Positions 33,430 through 42,055 of a stretch of DNA of 64,000 nt are shown piece after piece. The DNA comes from an uncultured Muribaculaceae bacterium (GTDB lineage: Bacteria > Bacteroidota > Bacteroidia > Bacteroidales > Muribaculaceae): assembly GCA_910579035.1 (NCBI GenBank), contig CAJTSR010000001.1, forward strand, positions 1-64,000, in the 5' to 3' direction. The notes under the pieces were generated by a model. It did not search any database and was not told the origin of the DNA. It saw nothing but the letters and a program-made list of their open reading frames with translations. The position numbers and the translations under genes were made by a program. Every line of letters begins with the position of its first letter. Position 1 is the stretch's first letter.

Positions 33430-34992
33430 ATGAACAAGCTCGGCTGCATCGTATTGGCCGATTTGCTCGAATCCTACGGAGTGAGGCGCATCGTGGTATC
33501 GCCCGGCTCCCGCAACGCGCCTCTGATTGTGGCTCTCGCCCGCTCAGGGAGGTACCGGCTCACCACCGTCATCGACGAGCGCTCTGCCGCCTTTGCAGCA
33601 CTCGGAATGTCGGAAGCCACCGGCACTCCCGTGGCCATCGTCTGCACATCGGGGTCCGCGATGCTGAACTATGCCCCGGCACTCGCCGAGGCATACTACA
33701 GCCGCGTACCGCTGATAGCCATAACGGCCGACCGCCCCGCAGAGTGGATATCGCAGCGCGACGGCCAGACCATACAGCAGGCCGGAGCCATTGACAGCGT
33801 GGTGAGATGCAGCGTCAGCCTCCCCGAAGGGAACGACGACTCCTGCCTTTGGCACATCAACCGCTTGGTAAACGACGCTCTCGCCGCAGCCACCGGCAAT
33901 ATTCCCGGGCCTGTGCACATCAACGTGCCGCTCTCCATACCCCTCACCGAAGCCCGCCAGTTGGGCGACAAGGAGCGCCTCGGCCGCAAAATCTCCGTAA
34001 TCAGGTCCCAAGGCGCTTTCGACCGAGATGCCTGTTCCTTTCTTGAGCGCCGACGCGTGCTGATGGTCTGTGGCGCGGGATATCCTGCCGAGAGCCTGCG
34101 CCAAGCCGTCGAACTCGTGGTCAGTGAATCGTCGGTCTGCGTCCTCTCCGACATTCTCTCAAATCTTCCCGGAAGCAGCACGGAAGACTTCACAGCCTCC
34201 GCCGCGTCACTCCCTGAGCCGGAAGTGGTGCTCACTCTCGGAGGCCTGCTTTCCGACAGCATGAAGCGCTATCTGCGAGGACTCGCCCCTGAGTGCGTTT
34301 TCGCATATATCGGCTTTGACGACAATTTCGTAGACACATACCGCCATTACTCTGCGCGGATAGAGTGCAAGCCCGAGGTGTTTTTACGCGCGATTGCCGA
34401 CAGTATATATGGCGATGCCGACTATAAGGAAGCCTGTGCCAAGTTACTGCCCGCCGTCAACGACGGCCGTATATACGATGTTATGAGAGCATTGCGCGAC
34501 AACAGTCGCGGCCACGCAGTGCATTTCAGCAACGGCATGACCGTGCGCTATGCCCAGGCCATCTGCTTCAGAGGTGACAGAGGCACATTCTGCAACCGAG
34601 GGGTGAACGGCATCGACGGAAGCACGTCTACAGCAATCGGCGCGGCCATCACCTCCGACAGCCCAGTCCTGTTTGTCACAGGCGACATGAGCGCCGCATA
34701 CGACATCGGCGCCCTCGCCATGGCAGAAATACCCTCCGACTTCCGAATGGCCGTGATAGACAATGGCGGCGGACATATTTTCCGCAAAGTAGGCACCACC
34801 CGCAGTCTGCCCGAACGCGAGCAGTACTTCTGCGTGCCTCCACGGCTACCCCTGTCAGAGCTCGCCGCGGCATACGGCTTCGACTTCTACGAACTCAGCC
34901 CGGACGACGACATCGACACTGCCATACGCGAATTTATGGCCGGAAAAGGACGCCCCGCAATATTAAAAATCAAAATCGACAATAATGAATAG
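33430..34992 (+). CDS. menD: SEPHCHC synthase (menaquinone biosynthesis)
   Basis: MenD is the ThDP-dependent enzyme joining isochorismate and 2-oxoglutarate. The 520-residue product shows RRIVVSPGSRNAPLIVALA near residue 17, the ThDP-activating Glu in IDERSAAFAALG, TSGSAMLNYAPALAEAYY, DRPAEWISQRDGQTIQQ, and the C-terminal ThDP/Mg motif region NRGVNGIDGSTSTAIGAA ... VTGDMSAAYD ... IDNGGGHIF. The frame extends a further 71 codons upstream, but these overlap the divergent gene and the promoter; the ATG at 33430 (MNKLGCIVLADLLE) fits family N-termini. First gene of menDBCE, overlapping menB by 8 nt. Confidence 0.97.
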   Translation: MNKLGCIVLADLLESYGVRRIVVSPGSRNAPLIVALARSGRYRLTTVIDERSAAFAALGMSEATGTPVAIVCTSGSAMLNYAPALAEAYYSRVPLIAITADRPAEWISQRDGQTIQQAGAIDSVVRCSVSLPEGNDDSCLWHINRLVNDALAAATGNIPGPVHINVPLSIPLTEARQLGDKERLGRKISVIRSQGAFDRDACSFLERRRVLMVCGAGYPAESLRQAVELVVSESSVCVLSDILSNLPGSSTEDFTASAASLPEPEVVLTLGGLLSDSMKRYLRGLAPECVFAYIGFDDNFVDTYRHYSARIECKPEVFLRAIADSIYGDADYKEACAKLLPAVNDGRIYDVMRALRDNSRGHAVHFSNGMTVRYAQAICFRGDRGTFCNRGVNGIDGSTSTAIGAAITSDSPVLFVTGDMSAAYDIGALAMAEIPSDFRMAVIDNGGGHIFRKVGTTRSLPEREQYFCVPPRLPLSELAAAYGFDFYELSPDDDIDTAIREFMAGKGRPAILKIKIDNNE

Positions 34993-35827
34993 CAACCAGC
35001 AGACTCCCGCAAGAGAGTGGAAAACAATCAAGGAATTTTCCGACATTCTTTTTGAATTTTTTGAAGGCATAGCCAAAATAAGCATCAACCGTCCGGAAGT
35101 GTACAACGCCTTCCGCCCGCAGACAAACGCGCAGATACTCGAAGCACTTGCGTACTGCCGCGACACCCCCGAGGTACGCGTTGTAGTCCTCACAGGTGTG
35201 GGCGACAAGGCTTTCTGTTCGGGTGGCGACCAGAACTACAAAACCCACGGCGGCTACCGCGACAGCGACGGCACACCGCGCCTCAACGTGCTCGATATCC
35301 ACAAGGCTATCCGCTCGCTCGTGAAGCCCGTCATAGCCATGGTCAACGGCTACGCAATCGGAGGAGGCAACGTGCTTCAAGTGGTATGCGACCTCTCCAT
35401 AGCCTCCGAAAACGCCCGGTTCGGCCAGACAGGCCCCAAGGTGGGAAGCTTCGACGCCGGATTCGGCTCCTCTTACCTCGCCCGCTGCGTGGGACAGAAA
35501 AAAGCCCGCGAAATATGGTTCCTATGTCGCCAGTATACTGCTGCCGAAGCCCTCGAGATGGGTATGGTCAACAAGGTAGTGCCTCTCGAAAAGCTCGAAG
35601 ACGAGGTTGTAGACTGGTGCAAGACCATTATGATGCGCAGCCCCTTCGCTATCCGCATGATTAAACGCGCGCTCAATGCCGAACTCGACGGGCAGCACGG
35701 CCTTATGGAGTTTGCAGGCGATGCCACACTGATGTACTATCTCATGGACGAGGCTCAGGAAGGACGCAACGCTTTCCTTGAAAAGCGCGACCCCGACTTC
35801 GACAGCTATCCGCAATTCCCCGGCTGA
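34985..35827 (+). CDS. menB: 1,4-dihydroxy-2-naphthoyl-CoA synthase
   Basis: MenB is a crotonase-fold enzyme that closes the naphthoquinone ring in menaquinone synthesis. The 280-residue product has the crotonase elements IAKISINRPEVYNAFRPQTN, the oxyanion-hole region DKAFCSGGDQNYK near residue 78, VNGYAIGGGNVLQVVCDLSI near 122, and the typical MenB segment TGPKVGSFDAGFGSSYLAR near 150. The C-terminal helix includes KRDPDFDSYPQFPG. It overlaps menD by 8 nt and menC by a single base (TGATG). Confidence 0.98.
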   Translation: MNSNQQTPAREWKTIKEFSDILFEFFEGIAKISINRPEVYNAFRPQTNAQILEALAYCRDTPEVRVVVLTGVGDKAFCSGGDQNYKTHGGYRDSDGTPRLNVLDIHKAIRSLVKPVIAMVNGYAIGGGNVLQVVCDLSIASENARFGQTGPKVGSFDAGFGSSYLARCVGQKKAREIWFLCRQYTAAEALEMGMVNKVVPLEKLEDEVVDWCKTIMMRSPFAIRMIKRALNAELDGQHGLMEFAGDATLMYYLMDEAQEGRNAFLEKRDPDFDSYPQFPG

Positions 35828-36879
35828 TGCTTACTGCCGAATGGGCGTCGTACTGCCTGCACTTTCACTTCGAGGCGCGCACTTCGAGGCAGACCATGCA
35901 CGTCAAAGACACTTACTTCGTCCGTGTCTACGACCCGTCACGGCCCGACGCAGGCGTCGGAATAGGCGAATGCGCCCTGTTCCGGGGCCTGTCAGCCGAC
36001 GACCGGCCCGACTATGAAGACATGCTTGCGGAAGCCTGCAAAGACCCGCTCGGAGCCGTCACCAGCCCCTACAGTTCTATCCGCTCCGGCTTTGAAAGCG
36101 CATTGGCGGCACTCGACGCGGCACAAAGCACCGTTCCGCCCTCCGACTGGCTCGCCGGCCGGCGCGGCATACCCATCAACGGCCTCATCTGGATGGGCGA
36201 CAAAGCAACCATGCGCGCCCGCATAGCAGAGAAACTCGACGCCGGTTTCAGAGTACTGAAGCTGAAAATCGGCGGCATAGCTTTCGACGACGAGTTAGAG
36301 CTGCTCCGCGAAGTGCGCCGCTCCTTCAGCCGCTCCGACCTTGAGATAAGGCTCGACGCTAACGGCGCGTTCACACCCGCCAACGCGCTGAGCCGTCTTT
36401 CGGCCCTGTCGGCATTCGGCATTCACTCGCTCGAACAGCCTGTAAAAGCCGGACAGCTCGCCGAAATGGCCCGCATATGCCTCGAAAGCCCCATACCGAT
36501 AGCTCTCGACGAAGAACTGATAGGCGTCCGCTCCGAACACGAAAGTCGCGCCCTTGTCGAAGCCATCAAGCCACAGTACATAATCCTCAAGCCCTCGCTA
36601 TGCGGCGGTTTTTCGGCTACTGGCACTTATATACACATAGCCCGCGAGAACGGCATCGGCTGGTGGCTAACATCGGCGCTTGAGTCAAACATAGGACTCA
36701 CCGCCATTGGTTCGTGGCTGAGCCGGGAACACCCCGAGGCAACCATGCCGCAGGGACTCGGCACAGGCCAGCTCTACACCGACAACATCGAATCGCCCCT
36801 TGAAATGCAAGGCGCCGAACTTCGCTATAACCCTGCCCGGCAGTGGCACATACCCGATAATATCCAATGGCGTCATTGA
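35827..36879 (+). CDS. menC: o-succinylbenzoate synthase
   Basis: MenC, of the enolase superfamily (MR-MLE), dehydrates SHCHC to o-succinylbenzoate. The 350-residue product has the N-terminal capping domain, the catalytic Lys in RVLKLKIGG near residue 140, metal ligands Asp in IRLDANGAF near 178, Glu in HSLEQPV and Asp in ALDEELIG, and the second catalytic Lys in YIILKPSLCGGF. The start overlaps the menB stop. Bacteroidetes MenC is divergent from enterobacterial MenC, but placement in the men operon makes the call firm. Confidence 0.94.
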   Translation: MLTAEWASYCLHFHFEARTSRQTMHVKDTYFVRVYDPSRPDAGVGIGECALFRGLSADDRPDYEDMLAEACKDPLGAVTSPYSSIRSGFESALAALDAAQSTVPPSDWLAGRRGIPINGLIWMGDKATMRARIAEKLDAGFRVLKLKIGGIAFDDELELLREVRRSFSRSDLEIRLDANGAFTPANALSRLSALSAFGIHSLEQPVKAGQLAEMARICLESPIPIALDEELIGVRSEHESRALVEAIKPQYIILKPSLCGGFSATGTYIHIARENGIGWWLTSALESNIGLTAIGSWLSREHPEATMPQGLGTGQLYTDNIESPLEMQGAELRYNPARQWHIPDNIQWRH

Positions 36880-37817
36880 GCGATTTTCTTGCCGAATGGG
36901 GCAACACAGCCCCCTTCGTCGAAGCCCGAACATCAGGTTCAACAGGCACGCCCAAGGCCATACGGCTGCTTAAAGCCGATATGAGGCAATCGGCGCGTGC
37001 CACTAACGCATTCTTCGGCATCGGCCCGCACTCAGTCCTCGCGTCACCGCTCAGTTTCGATTATATCGCAGGCAAAATGATGGCTGTGAGGGCTTGCGAG
37101 GCAGGCTGTAGGCTCATCGAACTACCTATATCCAACACAATTATCCTCCCCGACGGCGAACAGGCCATCGACCTGCTGCCCATCGTGCCGTCGCAGCTAC
37201 AGTCGCTCATCGACAAGCCGGAATATGCCGCCCGCATACGCAGCGTGCTCATCGGCGGGGCCGCGCCGTCTGCCGACAGCTGCGACGCGCTTCTTGCCGC
37301 CGGTTACAAGACATATATCAGCTACGGTATGACAGAAACGTGCAGCCACGTGGCCCTTGCCGACGCTGCCGACCGCTCGCGCACATTCCACGCGATGCCG
37401 GGCATACTGTTCGATACCGACTCAGACAGCAGGCTCATAATCGGCGCCCCCGCATTCTCATTCGCACGGCTGCAGACAAACGACGTCGTAGAACTCCTGT
37501 CGCCCGGCACCTTCCGCTGGCGCGGTCGTGCCGACGGTGCCATAAATTCGGGTGGCATCAAACTCTTTCCCGAAGAGCTCGAACAGCTATACGCCCCAGC
37601 CCTATCCGGCCAGAGCTACTACGTATGTGCCGAGCAGCACCCACAGTGGGGACAGTCTGTGCTGCTAGTGATAGAAGGACGCGATATAGACACCGACGCC
37701 ATAGCGGCACGCCTGCGCACCATCGTCGCCGACCACCGCCGCCTGCCCAAACGCATCGTCGCCGCAGCAGCACTTCCACGCACCGCCAACGGCAAAATCC
37801 GCCGCATCCCGGTATGA
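36867..37817 (+). CDS. menE: o-succinylbenzoate-CoA ligase, short form
   Basis: MenE activates o-succinylbenzoate as its CoA thioester. The 316-residue product is much shorter than the ~450-490 residues of typical MenE: it begins almost directly with the phosphate-binding loop ARTSGSTGTPKAIRLLKAD, then shows LIGGAAPS, ISYGMTETCSHVAL, GRADGAINSGGIKLFPEELE and the C-terminal lysine in RTANGKIRRIPV. All AMP-ligase core motifs are therefore kept while the N-terminal subdomain is reduced. It overlaps menC by 13 nt. menF, menA and menH are not in the window. Confidence 0.92.
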   Translation: MASLSDFLAEWGNTAPFVEARTSGSTGTPKAIRLLKADMRQSARATNAFFGIGPHSVLASPLSFDYIAGKMMAVRACEAGCRLIELPISNTIILPDGEQAIDLLPIVPSQLQSLIDKPEYAARIRSVLIGGAAPSADSCDALLAAGYKTYISYGMTETCSHVALADAADRSRTFHAMPGILFDTDSDSRLIIGAPAFSFARLQTNDVVELLSPGTFRWRGRADGAINSGGIKLFPEELEQLYAPALSGQSYYVCAEQHPQWGQSVLLVIEGRDIDTDAIAARLRTIVADHRRLPKRIVAAAALPRTANGKIRRIPV

Positions 37818-37850
37818 ACCACGGCTCGCCGCGTATTCCCGCAACCGGCG

Positions 37851-39035
37851 TTAAAGACTAATCCATGTGGCACGCTTCCACGCATACTCCATAGGCCCGT
37901 GGCTGTGGCGCCCTATCCACCAGCGGCAGAAAGAATACTGAAGTATGAACAGCAGCGCACCCACGCATACCGACGCCGTGATGCCCAAGTGCGCGTGCAT
38001 GCCGAAGCCCCAATTGTAGAAAATAAGCGAACCGGCTATGCTCTGTGTCACATAGTTGGTCATACTCATATTGCCGTAAGGTATCAACAGACGGAAAACC
38101 CGGCACACTCTCTCCGAACAATAAAAACCGAAAAGAACTCCCGACACAAGCACGAGCATAAAGGCAAAATTAGCCAACGAAGACAACAGCAAGCTCAACG
38201 GCCCGAGGATATTGGCATTCTCAATAAAGCTCGGCAACATATTGTTAAGACCGTACAGCGGGAAGAATGCCACAAGAGCCCACGCAAGCACGCGGCCCCA
38301 GCAGGGCATGGACGATTTCAGCAACCAGCCCTGGCGCCCTATCAGCATACCGAGCATAAACAGCCCCGCCGTCTGGAAAATACGCCCGTGGTCCCACGCC
38401 CACGCAAGACTCGCCAACTGCCCTTCCCACAAATTCACCTTGACGGTATCCCAGAAACCGCCGCCCGACTGAACGGCAAAAGCGGCCTGCCAGTATTCGC
38501 CCGTAGGTATCGACGGAACCACATACGACGGGTCGGCAACAGCTCGCACTATATTGTACAGCGCCACAGGCTGAAGCAGGCATATCGCCACAAGCCACAG
38601 CAGCACCTTGTTCGACAAGCGGCAGGTAGCCACAAGCACAAAGCCTATCAGCGAGTACATCACCAATATCTCTGCCGTAAAGAACATGGCATTGAAATTA
38701 CCTATCACGAACAGCAGCAACAGGCGCCAGCAGAAACGCGCGCGGAAGTCCTTGCCGCGCATACGCTGGTTATCGTCCTGAATAAAGAAACTGAATCCGA
38801 ACAACAACGCGAAAATGGCATACGCCTTACCGCCAAGCAGGAAGAAAAGGCCGTCCCAGACAGCGCGGTCCGTAAAATTCAGCCACGCTCCCTGCCCTGT
38901 CGTGTCCGGGAAAGAATAAAAATTGAAATGCTCTATCGTATGCAGCAGAATAATGCCCATCACAGCCAAGCCGCGCAACACATCGGCCACATCTACACGC
39001 TTGTGCGGCACTGCCGCCCTCTCCATAGTGCTCAT
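37851..39035 (-). CDS. DUF418 family membrane protein
   Basis: The 394-residue protein has about nine to ten membrane helices. The family start motif RVDVADVLRGLAVMGIILLH near residue 13 and the C-terminal DUF418 segment NMSMTNYVTQSIAGSLIFYN through the final SFCRWW region are clear. DUF418 proteins belong to the acyltransferase/heparan-alpha-glucosaminide acetyltransferase-like group; their substrate is unknown. A longer frame to 39095 contains the promoter, so the start is at the MSTMERAAV ATG (or the second ATG 9 nt later). It is convergent with menE and its promoter is one of two copies of a conserved 37-bp module. Confidence 0.88.
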   Translation of the reverse strand: MSTMERAAVPHKRVDVADVLRGLAVMGIILLHTIEHFNFYSFPDTTGQGAWLNFTDRAVWDGLFFLLGGKAYAIFALLFGFSFFIQDDNQRMRGKDFRARFCWRLLLLFVIGNFNAMFFTAEILVMYSLIGFVLVATCRLSNKVLLWLVAICLLQPVALYNIVRAVADPSYVVPSIPTGEYWQAAFAVQSGGGFWDTVKVNLWEGQLASLAWAWDHGRIFQTAGLFMLGMLIGRQGWLLKSSMPCWGRVLAWALVAFFPLYGLNNMLPSFIENANILGPLSLLLSSLANFAFMLVLVSGVLFGFYCSERVCRVFRLLIPYGNMSMTNYVTQSIAGSLIFYNWGFGMHAHLGITASVCVGALLFILQYSFCRWWIGRHSHGPMEYAWKRATWISL

Positions 39036-39063
39036 ATTCGTGGTATTGATTGGTATATAGGTG

Positions 39064-39100
39064 CAAAGGTACGAATAAGTCGAGCGCAAAAGCAAATATT
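39064..39100 (-). promoter_or_regulatory. Conserved 37-bp promoter module, copy 1 (DUF418 gene)
   Basis: Minus strand: TTTG at 39096-39093, 21-nt spacer, TACCTTTG at 39071-39064; between them GCGCTCGACTTAT. The same 37 bases recur at 59158-59194 with three differences. Confidence 0.8.
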
Positions 39101-39140
39101 CTTATTTGATTTTGCCGGGCGTCAATGGGCTATAAACATA

Positions 39141-39172
39141 TCGCCCTGCATGGCGAGAGCCATACAGGGCGA
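39141..39172 (-). terminator. Hairpin after trigger factor
   Basis: 14-bp stem TCGCCCTGTATGGC / GCCATGCAGGGCGA on the minus strand (one wobble), 4-nt loop. The following T-run is interrupted. Confidence 0.65.
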
Positions 39173-39194
39173 CATACTATTTGGTAAGCCTTGC

Positions 39195-40595
39195 TTATTC
39201 GGCAGATTCTTCTGCGGCTACTTCGGCTCCCGAAGCATTGTTGAGAGTGTCAACGATAGCGCGGAACTCGTCGAGCGACACAGTTTTTTCGTTCAGTTTC
39301 ACAGCATTGTGGATAGCGTTCATCAGCTTGGCTGTGAATGCCTGCTCGCGAATGCGACCGAGCTGCTCCTTGTCTTTGAGAAGGTTTTCAGCATAGTAGT
39401 CGGCCATCTGCTCTGCCATCTGGCCAAGGCCGTACTGGTAGAGCTGCTCCATGGCGATAGAGCGGGCAATAGCCTTCACGTCGTCTTCTTCCACGCGGAT
39501 ATTCATGGCGCGGCCGGCCTGGCTCTGGATAATCTCCCACTTGATGCCGGGAATAGAGTGCTGGAGGTAGCCGTCTACTTCCTCTTCCTTGATTTCAGGA
39601 TTGGCGCGCATCATAAACTTGCGCAGGAAGCCTTCGGGAAGCTGCATCGACGCACCGTAGGTTTCCATAAGGTAATCCTCGGTAGTGCGCACGAAGAGGT
39701 TGCGGCTGTTGGGCTGCAGACCCTGTGCTATCATATCGGTAACGCGGGCGCGGTATTCTTCTTCGTTGTGTACAGCGTCGGGGCCGAACACCTTGTCGTA
39801 GAATTCCTGACCAAGCTCTGCGGGCTTGTTGACCACATACTCGGTGATATTGATTTCAAAGTTGCCGCGAGCCTCTTCCACCTTGTCGCGGTCGATGTGG
39901 AGCATCGAGCTTATTTCAGCCTCGTTGCCGTCGCAGGTAGCGAAAGCGTCGAACACAACCTTGTCGCCGACCTTGGTTCCTTCAAACTTGGCAGCCTCTT
40001 CCTTGCTCTTGAACAAGAACGGAGCGAGAATGCCGTCGGTTACCTGAATGCCGTCGGCCTTCACCTGTCCGTCCTCGGCAAGCTGCATGATAGTGCCCTT
40101 GACGAGGGCGCGGTCGCCGTATTCCTGAGCCTGAACGCGCTCGCCGGCCTGCTGGCGCAGATTCTCGTCCTGCTGCTTGATCATATCGTCGCTTACGGCG
40201 ATATTGTAGAAGTCGAGTTCAACGCTCTGGTCGAATACCAGATTGAGCTCGGGCATCAGTCCGATTTCGTAAGCAAATGTATAGTCTTTCTCGTCGAGAT
40301 TCAGTTCCTGGTCGGGAGCCGGGATAGGCTGGCCGAGGATAGCGATATTGTTGTCGTCGATATATTTGAGAGCAGCATCGGAGGCCACGTCGTTCAGCAC
40401 GTGAGCCTTCACGTCCTTGCCGAAACGCTTCTGAAGCTGAGCCATGTCGATGTGGCCTTTGCGGAAGCCGGGGATCTGACGGGTGTTGCCGATTTCCTTA
40501 AGCTCCTTCTTGACGCGGGGAGCGTAGTCGCCTTCTTCGATTTTAACGACTATACGGCCCTCGAGGTCGCTCGTCTTTTCGAGTGTTACGTCCAT
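39195..40595 (-). CDS. tig: Trigger factor chaperone
   Basis: Trigger factor binds ribosomes near the exit tunnel and helps nascent chains fold. The 466-residue product has the N-terminal ribosome-binding domain with the loop IPGFRKGHI near residue 42 (family GFRKG signature), a reduced central PPIase-like domain (about 150-240), and a long helical C-terminal domain ending in an acidic tail. Its divergence from proteobacterial Tig is normal for Bacteroidetes. Single gene with its own -7 box and hairpin. Confidence 0.95.
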   Translation of the reverse strand: MDVTLEKTSDLEGRIVVKIEEGDYAPRVKKELKEIGNTRQIPGFRKGHIDMAQLQKRFGKDVKAHVLNDVASDAALKYIDDNNIAILGQPIPAPDQELNLDEKDYTFAYEIGLMPELNLVFDQSVELDFYNIAVSDDMIKQQDENLRQQAGERVQAQEYGDRALVKGTIMQLAEDGQVKADGIQVTDGILAPFLFKSKEEAAKFEGTKVGDKVVFDAFATCDGNEAEISSMLHIDRDKVEEARGNFEINITEYVVNKPAELGQEFYDKVFGPDAVHNEEEYRARVTDMIAQGLQPNSRNLFVRTTEDYLMETYGASMQLPEGFLRKFMMRANPEIKEEEVDGYLQHSIPGIKWEIIQSQAGRAMNIRVEEDDVKAIARSIAMEQLYQYGLGQMAEQMADYYAENLLKDKEQLGRIREQAFTAKLMNAIHNAVKLNEKTVSLDEFRAIVDTLNNASGAEVAAEESAE

Positions 40596-40668
40596 TATGT
40601 ATCTTTTTTCTATTTATAAATGTATCTTAGGTTGAAACGGAAAAAGGGGCTTCCCGGTTTCCAAGCTG

Positions 40669-40676
40669 CAAAATTA
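40669..40676 (-). promoter_or_regulatory. -7 box for tig
   Basis: TAATTTTG on the minus strand with a leader of about 65-70 nt before the tig ATG. Confidence 0.5.
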
Positions 40677-40742
40677 GCACATAAAATTTTATTAATCAAC
40701 TTTCGGCATCATTTTCAGGAAACCAACCGCCAAAATCCTCGC

Positions 40743-41549
40743 TCACCGACGGCGGAGCTGCCAGAAGGCCACGGCGGAGGCTGCGGCGACGTTGAGCGAG
40801 TCAACGCCGTGAGCCATCGGTATGCGCGCCGTATAGTCCGCCCCGGCTATCACGCTGTCGGCAAGACCGTCGCCCTCCGTTCCGAGCACTATGGCAAGCC
40901 TCGGCTCGGCACACAAGGCCGCATCGTCGATAGGCACGGAGCGGTCGGTAAGAGCCATCGCCACAGTCTTGAAGCCGAACTGCCGCAGAGCCTCCGGCCC
41001 GCTGCCCGCCGGCAGCCAAGTCCACGGCACAAGGAACACCGAGCCCATCGACACACGCACGGCTCGACGGTTGAGCGGGTCGCACGACGACCGTGTAAGC
41101 GCCACCGCGTCGATGCCCAACGCCGCCGCCGAGCGAAATATAGCCCCAATATTAGTGGTGTCCACCACGCCGTCGATAACGGCCACACGGCTCGCGCCCG
41201 CCACAACCTCGGCAAGCGGCCTCGCCGCAGGACGGCGCATGGCGCACAGCACACCCCGCGTAAGCGTGTAGCCCGTCAGGCCGGCAAGCAGCTCCCGCGC
41301 ACCTACATACACCGGCACCTCATCAAAACCCGCCAGCAAAGGCGCGGCATCGCCCTCTACGTGGCGCCGCTCGCACATAAACGCCAAGGGCTCATAACCT
41401 TGCTTCAAGGCAACGGCTATTACCTTGGGACTTTCGGCTATGAATATCCCTTTGTCGGGTTCGAGCACGTTGCGCAACTGAGCCTCTGTAAGCGAGGCAA
41501 ATATCTCCACACCGGGATAATCCAGCGAATCAATCTCTATCAGGTTCAT
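40743..41549 (-). CDS. TrmH/SpoU family RNA 2'-O-methyltransferase
   Basis: The 268-residue protein has an N-terminal substrate-binding domain and a C-terminal SPOUT (knotted) domain with the three motifs: motif 1 in DTTNIGAIFRSAAALG (Asn and Arg), motif 2 in IVLGTEGDGL, and motif 3 in IPMAHGVDSLNVAAASAV. It methylates rRNA or tRNA ribose; the target nucleotide cannot be told. A longer frame starts with TTG and contains a TATCTTTG box, so the ATG ending at 41549 is chosen. It is last in the amidase-DUF6808-trmH string (23-nt gap) but may also have its own promoter. Confidence 0.92.
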   Translation of the reverse strand: MNLIEIDSLDYPGVEIFASLTEAQLRNVLEPDKGIFIAESPKVIAVALKQGYEPLAFMCERRHVEGDAAPLLAGFDEVPVYVGARELLAGLTGYTLTRGVLCAMRRPAARPLAEVVAGASRVAVIDGVVDTTNIGAIFRSAAALGIDAVALTRSSCDPLNRRAVRVSMGSVFLVPWTWLPAGSGPEALRQFGFKTVAMALTDRSVPIDDAALCAEPRLAIVLGTEGDGLADSVIAGADYTARIPMAHGVDSLNVAAASAVAFWQLRRR

Positions 41550-41553
41550 ACGG

Positions 41554-41561
41554 CAAAGATA
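41554..41561 (-). promoter_or_regulatory. Possible -7 box 4 nt before the TrmH start
   Basis: TATCTTTG on the minus strand, ending 4 nt before the ATG; would give a nearly leaderless transcript. Confidence 0.35.
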
Positions 41562-41572
41562 GCACTTATCCG

Positions 41573-42055
41573 TCAAAATCGGGCAAGTGTCACGCTTATA
41601 CCCAAGCCGATATAGGGTTGCAGCCCCTTCGGCGTGATGCCGTAGCCAGCCTGAAGGCCAACCGAAAAACGCCGCTCGCGCCTCGCCTCAGGCTGTACGA
41701 CTGACACGGCCGCCGTGCTGCGGAACAGCGCGAGGCTGTCGAGCCGGGGCTTGTAGCCGCTCACATAAGCCCTGTACGACTCCCCCTCGAACACCGCCTG
41801 GCTCCGTGGCAGCCCCACATACGCGCTGTCCTGCCCGGCACTGTCTGTCGGAGCCACAATGGCAAGCCGCACAGTGTCCGGCTTAAGGTAGCGCACCTCG
41901 ACAGGTGCCGGTTCGGCCACCGTAACGGTGTCGCGCAGAGTGATTACTCTCACCTCGGGGCGCACAGCCACGCCGCCGCTCCCACGCAACCCATACCCCG
42001 CCGCAAAACCCGCCGCGAACAAGGCCGCAGCCCATACCGCGCTACTCGCCTTCAT
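41573..42055 (-). CDS. DUF6808-like membrane-anchored protein
   Basis: The 160-residue protein has one N-terminal hydrophobic segment (MKASSAVWAAALFAAGFAAG), an extended middle with VRVITLRDTVTV and the SYRAYVSGYKPRLDSLALF segment, and a Gly-rich C-terminus QAGYGITPKGLQPYIGLGIS. This resembles Bacteroidales proteins annotated DUF6808, often found in phage or integrative-element lysis regions. The start overlaps the end of the amidase gene by 14 nt, so the two are coupled. Whether it is a domesticated lysis accessory or a host envelope protein is open. Confidence 0.7.
   Translation of the reverse strand: MKASSAVWAAALFAAGFAAGYGLRGSGGVAVRPEVRVITLRDTVTVAEPAPVEVRYLKPDTVRLAIVAPTDSAGQDSAYVGLPRSQAVFEGESYRAYVSGYKPRLDSLALFRSTAAVSVVQPEARRERRFSVGLQAGYGITPKGLQPYIGLGISVTLARF

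Noticed and set aside
37899..40619. A 906-codon open frame antisense to the DUF418 and trigger factor genes
   Set aside because: It is the mirror of two well-supported genes in GC-rich DNA, shows no domain, and its sequence is His/Arg-rich as expected of a shadow frame.
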